From Pseudarthrobacter sp. fls2-241-R2A-127 (GTDB taxonomy: Bacteria; Actinomycetota; Actinomycetes; Actinomycetales; Micrococcaceae): DNA of 64,000 nucleotides. Position 1 is the first letter of the stretch, and the number at the start of each line of letters is the position of its first letter. Both the position numbers and the translations under genes were made by a program. Below are positions 8,143 to 16,826 of the stretch, one piece after another. The notes under the pieces were generated by a model. That model saw nothing but the letters and a program-made list of their open reading frames with translations. It was not told the DNA's origin and did no database searches. The stretch lies in NCBI RefSeq assembly GCF_030209355.1, contig NZ_JARVSF010000045.1, positions 1 through 64,000 on the forward strand, written 5' to 3'.

Positions 8143-10010
8143 TGCGCACGGGAATCGCCACCGTCTGCCTGTCCGGCACCCTGAAGGAAAAGATGCAGGC
8201 CTGCGCGATCGCGGGGTTCGACGGCATCGAGATTTTTGAGCAGGACCTGGTCACCTCGCCCCTCAGCCCCGAGGACGTGCGGAAAATGGCAGCTGACCTT
8301 GGCCTCGGCCTGGACCTCTACCAGCCGTTCCGGGACTTCGACGGCGTCACCCCGGACCTGCTCAAGGCCAACCTCCGGCGGGCCGAAGCGAAGTTCAAGC
8401 TCATGTCCCGCCTGGGCATGGACACCATCCTGGTGTGCTCCAACGTTGCCACGGCCACCATCGACGACGACGCCCTGCGCGCCGATCAGCTCGCCGAGCT
8501 GGCGCAGCTGGCCGGGGACCACGGCATCAAGGTGGCGTATGAAGCCCTGGCCTGGGGCAAGTACGTCAACGACTACGAGCACGCCTACCGGCTGGTGGAG
8601 GCCGTGGACCACCCCAACCTGGGGACCTGCCTGGACTCCTTCCACATCCTCTCCCGGGACTGGGACACGGCGCCCATCGAAAACATAAACCCGGAGAAGA
8701 TCTTCTTTGTCCAGGTGGCCGATGCCCCCAAGCTATCCATGGACGTCCTGTCCTGGAGCCGCCACTACCGGGTGTTCCCGGGCGAGGGCCAGTTCGAGCT
8801 GGCAAAGTTCATGGGCCACGTGGTCCGTGCCGGGTACACCGGCCCGGTTTCCCTGGAGGTCTTCAACGACGTCTTCCGGCAGTCCGACGTGGACCGCACG
8901 GCCGTCGATGCCATGCGGTCGCTCATCTGGCTGGAGGAACAGAGCGCCAACTGGCTCGCGGACGCCCCCGCCGCCGGTACCGTTCCCGGCGGCGGCGCGC
9001 CCCGCCGTCGTTATCCCATGGAACTGGCCACCCTGCCCAAGGTCAACGAACCTGCCGGCTTCAACTTCGCCGAGGTCAAGGCGGACGATACCGCGCAGCT
9101 GGAGAAGCTCCTGGGCCAGCTCGGCTTCGCGTTCGAGGGGCGGCACCGCACCAAGGACGTCCAGCTCTGGACCATGGGCCAGGCCCGCGTGATCATCAAC
9201 GAACAGGCTGCCAGCCACGCCGAGCCCGCCATCGCCGCGCTGGGGTTCGACGTCGATTCCCCCGTGATTGCCTCGGCCCGGGCCCAGCAGCTCAAGGCCC
9301 CTGTGGTTGCCCGCAAAGTGCAGGCTCACGAGGAAGTCTTCCAAGGCATCGCGGCCCCGGACTCCACCGAAATCTTCCTCTGCCAGGGCAGCCCGGACGG
9401 CACCGCCGCCTGGACGCACGAATTCGGGGAAGGGCTGCAACACCCGTCCGCTGGAGCCCGGGCCGTGATCGACCACGTCAACCTCGCCCAGCCGTGGCAG
9501 CACTTCGATGAGGCCGTCCTTTTCTACACCAGCGCCCTGGCCCTGGAGCCCCAGCCGTTCGCCGAGGTCCCAAGCCCCAGCGGCCTGGTGCGCTCGCAGG
9601 TCATGCAGACCTCCGACGGCGCGGTGCGGCTGGTGCTCAACCTCGCCCCGGTGCAGCAGGCGCACGGCCAGAAGACGTACCAGGAACACATCGCCTTCGC
9701 CGTGGACGACCTCGTGTCCACGGCCCGCGCCGCCCGGGACAAGGGCCTGGAATTCCTGCAGATCCCCGCCAACTACTACGAGGACCTGGACGCCCGGTTC
9801 GACCTCGACCCCGGGTTCCTGGCCACGCTGCAGGAACTGAACCTGCTCTTCGACCGGGACGCGGACGGGGAATTCCTGCACTTCTACACCGCCACCGTGG
9901 GCAGCGTGTTCTTCGAAATGGTGGAACGCCGCGGCCGCTACGACGGTTACGGCGCCCCCAACGCCCCGGTGCGCCACGCGGTTCAGTACGACTCGCTGCA
10001 CCGCACCTGA
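8142..10010 (+). CDS. quiC1: 3-dehydroshikimate dehydratase fused to an HPPD-like VOC domain (QuiC1 type)
   Basis: Two-domain protein of 622 residues that dehydrates 3-dehydroshikimate to protocatechuate. Residues 1-270 form a sugar-phosphate-isomerase-like TIM barrel. The metal ligands known for Pseudomonas QuiC1 fall at identical numbers here: Glu134 (YEALAWG), Asp165 (CLDSFH), Gln191 (VQVADAP) and Glu239 (SLEVFND). Residues 300-610 resemble 4-hydroxyphenylpyruvate dioxygenase and keep a plausible 2-His-1-carboxylate set (His445, His516, Glu592). The role of this second domain in the family is unclear. ATG 8142 overlaps the upstream stop by one base, and pcaH follows after 53 bases. Confidence 0.93.
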   Translation: MRTGIATVCLSGTLKEKMQACAIAGFDGIEIFEQDLVTSPLSPEDVRKMAADLGLGLDLYQPFRDFDGVTPDLLKANLRRAEAKFKLMSRLGMDTILVCSNVATATIDDDALRADQLAELAQLAGDHGIKVAYEALAWGKYVNDYEHAYRLVEAVDHPNLGTCLDSFHILSRDWDTAPIENINPEKIFFVQVADAPKLSMDVLSWSRHYRVFPGEGQFELAKFMGHVVRAGYTGPVSLEVFNDVFRQSDVDRTAVDAMRSLIWLEEQSANWLADAPAAGTVPGGGAPRRRYPMELATLPKVNEPAGFNFAEVKADDTAQLEKLLGQLGFAFEGRHRTKDVQLWTMGQARVIINEQAASHAEPAIAALGFDVDSPVIASARAQQLKAPVVARKVQAHEEVFQGIAAPDSTEIFLCQGSPDGTAAWTHEFGEGLQHPSAGARAVIDHVNLAQPWQHFDEAVLFYTSALALEPQPFAEVPSPSGLVRSQVMQTSDGAVRLVLNLAPVQQAHGQKTYQEHIAFAVDDLVSTARAARDKGLEFLQIPANYYEDLDARFDLDPGFLATLQELNLLFDRDADGEFLHFYTATVGSVFFEMVERRGRYDGYGAPNAPVRHAVQYDSLHRT

Positions 10011-10063
10011 GCCAACCCAGACCACAGACACTACAAACCCAACAGATGAGAAAGGAGCCAGCC

Positions 10064-10936
10064 ATGCCGGAAGACATCACCGCGGAGCTGGAGTCGGAGG
10101 AACTCGTGCCCCCGGCCGAACCGAAGGCTGCCCACCAGCCACTGGACAAGGCCATCGAATCGCAGGCGGACCTCAGTGCAGAGATCAACGCCATCGGCGA
10201 GACATACCAGCGGGCCCTCAAAGACGGCGGCCTGCCGGAGACCCAGCCGCGGCTGGACTACCCGCCATACCGCAGCAGCATCCTGCGCCACCCCACCAAA
10301 AGCCTGCAGCACGCCGACCCCGAAACCATTGAGCTCTACTCGCCGGCCTTCGGGCACCAGGACGTGCACGCCTTGGAGTCCGACCTGACCATCCAGCACA
10401 ACGGCGAGCCGCTGGGTGAACGGATCATCGTCGCCGGCAAGGTCCTGGACGGCGACGGCCGCCCGGTGGCCGGGCAGCTGGTAGAGATCTGGCAGGCCAA
10501 CTCCTCCGGCCGCTACATCCATAAGCGCGACCAGCACCCTGCCCCGATCGACCCCAACTTCACGGGCATCGGCCGCTGCATCACCGGTCCGGACGGTTCG
10601 TACCGGTTTGTCACCATCAAACCCGGCGCCTACCCCTGGAAGAACCACCTGAACGCGTGGCGCCCGGCGCACATCCACTTCTCGCTGTTCGGCACCGAGT
10701 TCACCCAGCGCATCATCACCCAGATGTACTTCCCGGGCGACCAGCTCTTCCCGCTGGACCCGATCTACCAGACCATCGTGGACCAGGACGCCCGCGACCG
10801 GCTGGTGGCCACCTACGACCACAGCCTCACCGAGCCCGAATGGGCGCTGGGGTACAACTGGGACATCGTCCTGACCGGGCCCAAGCGGACCTGGACCGAA
10901 AACGAGGCGCTCGGCGCAGAAGGTGACGAGGAGTAG
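10064..10936 (+). CDS. pcaH: protocatechuate 3,4-dioxygenase beta subunit
   Basis: Intradiol ring-cleaving iron(III) dioxygenase subunit, 290 residues, which carries the active site and opens protocatechuate to 3-carboxy-cis,cis-muconate with PcaG. Iron ligands are visible as Tyr151 (GRYIHK), Tyr190 (GAYPW), His203 and His205 (PAHIHFS). Their spacing (39, 13 and 2) equals that of the Pseudomonas enzyme. The N-terminus is about 50 residues longer than in proteobacterial PcaH, with an acidic start. ATG 10064 is fixed by AAAGGAG at 10051-10057. The gene follows quiC1, which supplies its substrate, and precedes pcaG by four bases. Confidence 0.97.
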   Translation: MPEDITAELESEELVPPAEPKAAHQPLDKAIESQADLSAEINAIGETYQRALKDGGLPETQPRLDYPPYRSSILRHPTKSLQHADPETIELYSPAFGHQDVHALESDLTIQHNGEPLGERIIVAGKVLDGDGRPVAGQLVEIWQANSSGRYIHKRDQHPAPIDPNFTGIGRCITGPDGSYRFVTIKPGAYPWKNHLNAWRPAHIHFSLFGTEFTQRIITQMYFPGDQLFPLDPIYQTIVDQDARDRLVATYDHSLTEPEWALGYNWDIVLTGPKRTWTENEALGAEGDEE

Positions 10937-10940
10937 GAAT

Positions 10941-11498
10941 ATGAGCACCAAACTTGTTCCCACCCCGGGCCAGACCGTGGGCCCGTTCTACGGCTACGCG
11001 CTGCCGTTCGAGAAGGACAACGAGCTCCTGGCCCCCGGCTCGCCGGGCTCCATCCGCCTGCAGGGCACCGTGTACGACGGCGCCGGCCACACCATCCCGG
11101 ACGCCATCCTGGAGATCTGGCAGCCCGACGCCGGGGGCAACGTTGTCCAGCGCACCGGCTCCCTGGTCCGTGACGGTTACACCTTCACCGGCTGGGGCCG
11201 CGGCGCCGTGGGAAACTCCGGCGTCTTCACCTTCACCACCGTCAACCCCGGCCCCACCAAGCCTGGCGCGGCACCGTTCATCTCCGTGGCGCTCTTCGCC
11301 CGCGGCCTCACCAACCGGCTGTTCACCCGCATCTACCTGCCGGAGGACACCGAGGCCCTGGCCAACGACCCCCTGCTCAGCTCGCTGGATCCCGAGCGCC
11401 GCGAGACGCTCATCGCCCGCCGCGACCCCGACGGCGGCCTCACCTGGGACATCCGCCTCCAGGGCGAGGGCGAGACGGTCTTCCTGGACTTCCAGTGA
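10941..11498 (+). CDS. pcaG: protocatechuate 3,4-dioxygenase alpha subunit
   Basis: Alpha subunit of protocatechuate 3,4-dioxygenase, 185 residues, partner of PcaH. It starts TPGQTVGPFYGYALPF, the family's N-terminal signature, and shares the beta-sandwich core (AILEIWQPDAGG, FTFTTVNPG, ISVALFARGL) but lacks the iron-binding tyrosines and histidines, as is normal for the alpha chain. The RIYLPEDTEAL segment is typical. ATG 10941 has GAGTAGGA just upstream, overlapping the pcaH stop. The stop overlaps the GTG start of pcaB. Confidence 0.97.
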   Translation: MSTKLVPTPGQTVGPFYGYALPFEKDNELLAPGSPGSIRLQGTVYDGAGHTIPDAILEIWQPDAGGNVVQRTGSLVRDGYTFTGWGRGAVGNSGVFTFTTVNPGPTKPGAAPFISVALFARGLTNRLFTRIYLPEDTEALANDPLLSSLDPERRETLIARRDPDGGLTWDIRLQGEGETVFLDFQ

Positions 11499-12973
11499 CC
11501 CACGCCGCCGCTTTGGGAGACCTGCGCGCCTTCGCGGAAGAGGCCGACGCCGGCCTGCTCAGTCCCGTCTCAGCGTCGCCGTTGGTGGCGGCGCTGACGG
11601 GGGACCGGGCAGTGCTGGCGGGCATCCTGGCCGTCGAAGCCGGCTGGGCCGACGTGCTGGAAGAGGCAGGCCTGGCACCTGCCGGTTCCGCCGCCGTCGT
11701 CGCTTCTGCCGCTGAGGCGGGGCGCTACGACCTCGCCGATATCGCGCTGCGCGCCCAGGGCGGCGGCAACCCGGTGATCCCGCTGCTGGCGGACCTCCGG
11801 AAGAATGCGGCGGCGCTGGATACCGCCGGAGTTGGTGCCGCGAAGGCCGTGCACACCTCCCTGACCAGCCAGGACGTCCTGGACACCGCCCTGATGCTGC
11901 TGGCCCGCAACACCGTCCACGCGGTGCTGGCGGACCTGAAAGCCACCACGACGGCGCTGGCTCACCTTGCCGGGCAGCATGCGGACACGCTGTGCGTCGG
12001 CAGGAGCCTGACCCAGCATTCGCTTCCCTATACCTTCGGGCTGCGCGCCGCACAGTGGTTCCAGGGCGTTGCTGCCGCTGGGCGGCAACTGGAAAAGCTT
12101 GAATTACCGGTCCAGTTCGGCGGGGCGGCGGGAACCCTCGCTGCCGGGACCGTGCTGACGGACGGCGCCGACGCCACGCCGTTCACCCTGGCCGACGCCC
12201 TGGCGGCCCGGTTGGACCTGGCCCCGGCCCCGGCTCCCTGGCACACCAACCGCCTGGCCATCACTTCCCTGGGCCATGCGCTGGCATCAGTGCTGGACGC
12301 CTTCGGCAAGATCGCCGCCGACGTCCTGTTCCTGAGCCGGCCCGAGGTGGCTGAAGTCGCCGAACCGCGGGCGGCTGGACGCGGCGTGTCCTCGGCCATG
12401 CCGCAGAAGCAAAACCCTGTGCTGTCCGTCATGGTCCGCAGCGCCGCGCTGCAGGCATCGCAGCTGGCCGCCCAGCTGCACCTGGCCGCCGCCACCTTCA
12501 ACGACGAGCGCCCGGATGGGGCCTGGCACACCGAATGGCCGGCCCTCCGCCAGCTCCTGTCCCTCGCCCTCGGCGCCGCAGGCCATCTGCGGGAACTCGC
12601 CGAAGGACTCCGGGTGTTCCCGGACGGCATGCGCCGCAACCTCGACCTGTCCGGCCCTCTGCTGCTGGCCGAAGGCGTCACCGCCGCCGTGGCCCCACTG
12701 CTTGCGGAGCAGCACGGGCGCACCGGCAAGCAGCAGCTGCAGGACGTGGTGGACCAAACGCTGCAGGCGCCCCCCGCCGAGCAGTCCGCCACCTACCGGA
12801 AGCTGCTCCGCGAAGCCGTCCCCGCCGTCGTCGTCCCCGACGCCCGGCTGGAGGAACTCCTGGACCCCGCCAGCTACCTGGGCCAGTCGGCGGAGATCAC
12901 CCGCCACATCCTTGCTGCCTTCCCCGAATTCACTTCCCCCAAAACCGACGCGAATGGAGCTTCCCGTGGCTAA
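11495..12973 (+). CDS. pcaB: 3-carboxy-cis,cis-muconate cycloisomerase
   Basis: Member of the fumarase/aspartase superfamily, 492 residues, converting 3-carboxy-cis,cis-muconate to 4-carboxymuconolactone. The superfamily signature reads SSAMPQKQNP, and the conserved TSLTSQDVLDTAL and GRSLTQHSLPYTFG segments correspond to the other two active-site regions. It is longer than the roughly 450-residue proteobacterial enzymes, with an alanine-rich C-terminal extension. The start is GTG 11495, overlapping the pcaG stop by four bases; translation is probably coupled. The 3' end overlaps pcaD. Confidence 0.95.
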   Translation: MTHAAALGDLRAFAEEADAGLLSPVSASPLVAALTGDRAVLAGILAVEAGWADVLEEAGLAPAGSAAVVASAAEAGRYDLADIALRAQGGGNPVIPLLADLRKNAAALDTAGVGAAKAVHTSLTSQDVLDTALMLLARNTVHAVLADLKATTTALAHLAGQHADTLCVGRSLTQHSLPYTFGLRAAQWFQGVAAAGRQLEKLELPVQFGGAAGTLAAGTVLTDGADATPFTLADALAARLDLAPAPAPWHTNRLAITSLGHALASVLDAFGKIAADVLFLSRPEVAEVAEPRAAGRGVSSAMPQKQNPVLSVMVRSAALQASQLAAQLHLAAATFNDERPDGAWHTEWPALRQLLSLALGAAGHLRELAEGLRVFPDGMRRNLDLSGPLLLAEGVTAAVAPLLAEQHGRTGKQQLQDVVDQTLQAPPAEQSATYRKLLREAVPAVVVPDARLEELLDPASYLGQSAEITRHILAAFPEFTSPKTDANGASRG

Positions 12974-13784
12974 GCCGGCCTTGAAGGCAGCGCTGCTGTC
13001 CCCGCAACGTCCCCTGGGCGACCACCCCCTGATCGTGGCAGGCCCGTCCCTGGGCACCTCCACGATCCTGTGGAACAGGGTGGCGACCCTGCTCGGCAAT
13101 GATTACGACGTCGTGGCCTGGGACCTCCCCGGCCACGGGGTTTCGCCCGCCGCCGGCGAAGGATTCGACGTCGCCGCGCTCGCTGACGCCGTAGTGGACC
13201 TGGTGGACTCCATTGCCCCGGGCGAAAACTTCCACTACGCCGGCGTTTCCTTGGGCGGCGCGGTGGGCCTGCAGCTTGGCACCAAGCACGGGGAGAGGCT
13301 GAAGAGCCTGTCCGTCCAAAACAGCGGCGCCAAGATCGGCACCCCCGAGGGCTGGCTGGAGCGCGCGGAAACCGTCCGCACGCAGGGCACGCCCGTGATG
13401 ATCCAGGGGTCCGCGGAGCGCTGGTTCGCGCCGGGCTTCATGGACCGCGAACCCGAGTTCAGCAGCCGGCTCCTGCACGCCCTGCGCGACGCCGACCGCT
13501 TCAGCTATGCCTTCTGCTGTGAAGCCCTGGCTGCCTTCGACATCCGCAGTGAGCTCGGCAGCATCACGGTCCCCACCCAGGTCATCGCCGGAGCACTGGA
13601 CGGTGTGGCTACCCCGGCCATGGCCGAGGAAGTGGCAGCGGGAATCACCGCCGGGGGCGGAACCGCCACGGCCGTCAGCATCGAGGGGATCGCCCACCTG
13701 GCTCCGGCCGAGGCCCCGGCGCACGTCGCCGACCTCATGCGCAGCATGATCAGCTGGGCCGAATCACGGGAGGCCGCCAAATGA
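12966..13784 (+). CDS. pcaD: 3-oxoadipate enol-lactonase
   Basis: Alpha/beta hydrolase of 272 residues, hydrolysing 3-oxoadipate enol-lactone to 3-oxoadipate. The nucleophile elbow is GVSLGG with Ser95; Asp212 (GALDGVATP) and His244 (GIAHLAP) complete the triad, and DLPGHGVS is the usual early motif. In many actinomycetes this enzyme is fused to PcaC as PcaL; here the two are separate but overlap by four bases. GTG 12966 is preferred because GGAG at 12956-12959 is well placed; ATG 12954 would add four residues. The start overlaps the end of pcaB. Confidence 0.92.
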   Translation: MAKPALKAALLSPQRPLGDHPLIVAGPSLGTSTILWNRVATLLGNDYDVVAWDLPGHGVSPAAGEGFDVAALADAVVDLVDSIAPGENFHYAGVSLGGAVGLQLGTKHGERLKSLSVQNSGAKIGTPEGWLERAETVRTQGTPVMIQGSAERWFAPGFMDREPEFSSRLLHALRDADRFSYAFCCEALAAFDIRSELGSITVPTQVIAGALDGVATPAMAEEVAAGITAGGGTATAVSIEGIAHLAPAEAPAHVADLMRSMISWAESREAAK

Positions 13785-14224
13785 GCGGCGATACTGCGCG
13801 CCACGGCGTAGTCCAGCCCGGCGCCACCAGCAAGGAAATTTACGACGGCGGCATGGCCGTCCGGCGCGAAGTGCTCGGCGACGCGCACGTGGACCGCGCC
13901 AACGCCACCAAGGACGAGTTCACCGACGACTTCCAGGACATGATCACCCGCATCGCCTGGGGCGGCATCTGGACCCGGCCCGGGCTGTCCCGGCAGATGC
14001 GGTCGGCCGTGACCATCACCGCCATGGTGGCCCACGGGCACTGGGAAGAGTTGGCCATGCACATCCGCGCGGCCCTCACCAACGGCCTGAGCAGGGACGA
14101 AATCAAGGAAATCCTGCTGCAGACCGCCATTTACTGCGGAGTCCCCTCCGCCAACACCGCCTTCAAGACTGCTCAGCAGGTGTTCCATGAAATGGACAAC
14201 ACCGGAATGGATACAACCCCATGA
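13781..14224 (+). CDS. pcaC: 4-carboxymuconolactone decarboxylase
   Basis: Small all-helical decarboxylase of 147 residues in the CMD/AhpD fold family, converting 4-carboxymuconolactone to 3-oxoadipate enol-lactone. The characteristic stretches YDGGMAVRREVLGDAHVDRA, WGGIWTRPGLSRQMRSA and the C-terminal EIKEILLQTAIYCGVPSANTAF are present. The length matches free-standing PcaC. ATG 13781 overlaps the pcaD stop and its own stop overlaps the thiolase start, both as ATGA, so the three genes are translationally coupled. Confidence 0.96.
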   Translation: MSGDTARHGVVQPGATSKEIYDGGMAVRREVLGDAHVDRANATKDEFTDDFQDMITRIAWGGIWTRPGLSRQMRSAVTITAMVAHGHWEELAMHIRAALTNGLSRDEIKEILLQTAIYCGVPSANTAFKTAQQVFHEMDNTGMDTTP

Positions 14225-15423
14225 ACCAGGCTTTTGTGTACGACGCCGTGCGCACCCCCTTTGGCAAGTTCGGCTCCGGCCTTGGCGGGGTCCGTCCGGA
14301 CGATCTTGCCGCGCACGTGATCAGGGAGTCCGTGAAGCGGGCTCCGGGACTTGATCCGGAGCGGATTGATGAGGTGGTGTTCGGCAACGCGAACGGTGCC
14401 GGTGAGGAGAACCGCAACATTGCACGGATGGGCACCCTGCTGGCGGGGCTGCCGGTCTCGATCCCGGGCACTACGGTGAACCGGCTCTGCGGTTCCTCGC
14501 TGGATGCCGCGATTATTGCCTCGCGCCAGATCAATGCCGGTGACGCGGACCTGATGCTCGTGGGGGGCGCGGAGTCGATGTCCCGTGCCCCGTGGGTTTT
14601 GCCGAAGACGGAGAAGCCGTACCCGGCCGGTGACATGACCCTGGCGTCCACCACGCTGGGCTGGCGCCTGGTGAACAAGGCGATGCCGAAGGAGTGGACC
14701 ATTTCCCTGGGCGAGGCCACCGAGCGGCTCCGCGAGAAGTACGGCGTGACCCGGGAAGCGCAGGACGAGTTCGCAGCCGCCTCGCACAACCTGTCCGCCG
14801 CCGCCTGGGATGAAGGCTTCTACGACAATCTCGTGGCCCCCGTGCCGGGGACGGACCTGGTCCGCGATGAGGGCATCCGGGCGGGTTCGTCGGCGGAGAA
14901 GCTCGCCGGCCTGAAGACGGTCTTCCGTGCCGAGAACGGCACGGTCACCGCCGGGAACGCGTCGCCGTTGTCCGACGGCGCCTCCGCGGCCTGGGTGGGT
15001 TCCGAGGCGGCCGCCGGGCTGCTCGGGCTGGATCCGCTGGCCCGCATCGCCGGGCGCGGCGCGCACGCGAATGATCCGCAGTACTTCGGCTACGCCCCGG
15101 TGGAGGCTGCGAACAAGGCCCTCGCGAAGGCGGGCATCGGCTGGGACCAGGTGGGCTCCGTCGAACTTAACGAAGCGTTCGCCGCGCAGTCCCTGGCCTG
15201 CGTCAACGCCTGGGGGATTGACCACTCGATTGTGAACCGGCATGGCGGGGCGATTGCCATGGGCCACCCGTTGGGCGCCTCGGGCACCCGGATCCTGGGC
15301 ACCCTGGCCCGGTCCCTGCAGGCGTCCGGGGAGCGGTGGGGTGTGGCCGCGATCTGCATCGGCGTGGGCCAGGGCCTGGCCGTCGTCCTCGAAAACGTGA
15401 CTGCTTCCAACGGAAAGGCCTAA
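14221..15423 (+). CDS. pcaF: 3-oxoadipyl-CoA thiolase
   Basis: Thiolase of 400 residues that cleaves 3-oxoadipyl-CoA with CoA to succinyl-CoA and acetyl-CoA, the last step of the protocatechuate branch. The acylated cysteine is Cys90 in TVNRLCGSSLDAA. The C-terminal active-site motifs NRHGGAIAMGHPLGASG (His) and AAICIGVGQG (Cys) are intact, and NEAFAAQS is typical of the degradative subgroup. Position directly after pcaC and before the CoA-transferase pair supports pcaF over a general acetyl-CoA acetyltransferase. It overlaps pcaC by four bases. Confidence 0.94.
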   Translation: MNQAFVYDAVRTPFGKFGSGLGGVRPDDLAAHVIRESVKRAPGLDPERIDEVVFGNANGAGEENRNIARMGTLLAGLPVSIPGTTVNRLCGSSLDAAIIASRQINAGDADLMLVGGAESMSRAPWVLPKTEKPYPAGDMTLASTTLGWRLVNKAMPKEWTISLGEATERLREKYGVTREAQDEFAAASHNLSAAAWDEGFYDNLVAPVPGTDLVRDEGIRAGSSAEKLAGLKTVFRAENGTVTAGNASPLSDGASAAWVGSEAAAGLLGLDPLARIAGRGAHANDPQYFGYAPVEAANKALAKAGIGWDQVGSVELNEAFAAQSLACVNAWGIDHSIVNRHGGAIAMGHPLGASGTRILGTLARSLQASGERWGVAAICIGVGQGLAVVLENVTASNGKA

Positions 15424-15426
15424 GCC

Positions 15427-16116
15427 ATGCTGACTTTTGTTGATTCGGTCCAGGAGGCCGTGGCCGGGATCAAGGACGGTTCCACCGTGATGATCGGCGG
15501 GTTCGGCAACGCCGGCCAGCCGTTCGAACTGATCGACGCGCTGCTGGAGTGCGGCGCCACGGACCTGACGGTGGTGAACAACAACGCCGGGCAGGGTGAC
15601 CAGGGCCTGGCCCTGCTGATCAAGGAGGGCCGGGTGAAGAAGATGATCTGCTCCTTCCCGCGGCAGTCCGATTCCTGGCATTTCGACGCCAAGTACAAGG
15701 CCGGCGAGATCGAACTCGAACTGGTCCCGCAGGGCAACCTGGCCGAACGGATCCGGGCCGCCGGGGCCGGAATCGGCGGGTTCTTCACCCCCACCGGCTA
15801 CGGCACCATGCTCGCCGAGGGCAAGGAAACCCGGTTCCTGGACGGCAAATGGCAGGTCTTCGAGACCCCCATCCACGCCGACGTCGCCCTGATCAAGGCC
15901 CTCAAGGCCGACGGCAAGGGCAACCTGGTGTACCGCAAGACCGCCCGCAACTTCGGCCCCATCATGGCCGCCGCCGCCAGGCACACCATCGTCCAGGTCT
16001 CCGAAATCGTCCCGGTCGGCGGGCTGGACCCGGAGAACGTGGTCACCCCCGGGATCTACGTCAACAGCATCGTCAAAGTTGCCGGCAACGGCAGCACAGC
16101 AGAAAAGGCGGCCTGA
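15427..16116 (+). CDS. pcaI: 3-oxoadipate CoA-transferase subunit A
   Basis: Alpha subunit of a family I CoA-transferase, 229 residues, activating 3-oxoadipate to its CoA ester with succinyl-CoA. The CoA-transferase subunit A signature is visible as MIGGFGNAGQP, followed by NNNAGQGDQGLALLI and KMICSFPRQSDSWHFDAKYKAG. It starts three bases after the pcaF stop and ends immediately before pcaJ. Gene order (thiolase, then A and B subunits) differs from the usual IJF order but keeps the same enzymes together. Confidence 0.94.
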   Translation: MLTFVDSVQEAVAGIKDGSTVMIGGFGNAGQPFELIDALLECGATDLTVVNNNAGQGDQGLALLIKEGRVKKMICSFPRQSDSWHFDAKYKAGEIELELVPQGNLAERIRAAGAGIGGFFTPTGYGTMLAEGKETRFLDGKWQVFETPIHADVALIKALKADGKGNLVYRKTARNFGPIMAAAARHTIVQVSEIVPVGGLDPENVVTPGIYVNSIVKVAGNGSTAEKAA

Positions 16117-16117
16117 G

Positions 16118-16801
16118 ATGACCATCCAGTCCAACGAGAAGTCCCTCCAGACCTCCGAAACCCCGCTGGGCCGCGACGACCTTGCCCGGCTCGTGGCCAA
16201 GGACATCGCCCCGGGGTCGTTCGTGAACCTGGGCATCGGGCAGCCCACCCTGGTGTCCAACTACCTCACCGAGGAACAGAACATCACCCTCCACACCGAG
16301 AACGGCATGCTCGGCATGGGCCCGGAAGCCACGGGCGAGGAGATTGATGAGGACCTGATTAATGCCGGCAAGATCCCGGTCACCGAACTCCCCGGCGCGT
16401 CCTACTTCCACCACGCGGACTCGTTCGCGATCATGCGAGGCGGGCACCTGGACATCTGCGTCCTGGGCGCCTTCCAGGTCTCCGCCACCGGTGACCTCGC
16501 CAACTGGCACACCGGCGCACCCGGTGCCATTCCCGCCGTCGGCGGTGCCATGGACCTCGCCACCGGCGCCAAGGACGTTTTCGTCATGATGACCCTCCTC
16601 ACCCGCGAAGGTGCCTCCAAGATCGTGGACGCCTGCACCTACCCCGTCACCGGCGTCGGCTGCGTCACCCGCGTCTACACGGACAAGGGCGTCTTCCTCA
16701 CCGGACCCGACGGCGTCACCGTCCGCGAAACCTTCGGCTGCACCCTTGACGAACTCCAGGAACTCATCCCCGTCCCCCTCAGGGCCGCCACCGCCGCCTG
16801 A
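16118..16801 (+). CDS. pcaJ: 3-oxoadipate CoA-transferase subunit B
   Basis: Beta subunit of the 3-oxoadipate:succinyl-CoA transferase, 227 residues. The catalytic glutamate is Glu61 in LHTENGMLGMGP, and VNLGIGQPTLVSNYL is the usual N-terminal motif. ATG 16118 begins one base after the pcaI stop, so the frame extending upstream is not used. With pcaI it completes the conversion of protocatechuate to central metabolites encoded in this operon. Confidence 0.94.
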   Translation: MTIQSNEKSLQTSETPLGRDDLARLVAKDIAPGSFVNLGIGQPTLVSNYLTEEQNITLHTENGMLGMGPEATGEEIDEDLINAGKIPVTELPGASYFHHADSFAIMRGGHLDICVLGAFQVSATGDLANWHTGAPGAIPAVGGAMDLATGAKDVFVMMTLLTREGASKIVDACTYPVTGVGCVTRVYTDKGVFLTGPDGVTVRETFGCTLDELQELIPVPLRAATAA

Positions 16802-16812
16802 GGCCGGGCACC

Positions 16813-16818
16813 TAGGAT
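16813..16818 (+). promoter_or_regulatory. candidate -10 element before the PcaR-like gene
   Basis: TAGGAT lies eight bases before ATG 16827, with no ribosome site between. It could start a leaderless regulator transcript separate from the pca operon. Confidence 0.35.
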
Positions 16819-16826
16819 TGGTAACC

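Noticed and set aside
8733..10031. A 432-codon frame antisense to quiC1
   Set aside because: The sense gene has all catalytic residues in place; the antisense frame is low-complexity.
14173..16260. A 695-codon open frame antisense to the thiolase and pcaI
   Set aside because: It lies opposite well-supported genes; long antisense frames arise from the GC3 bias. Its composition (Gly, Arg, Asp, His runs) has no family motifs.
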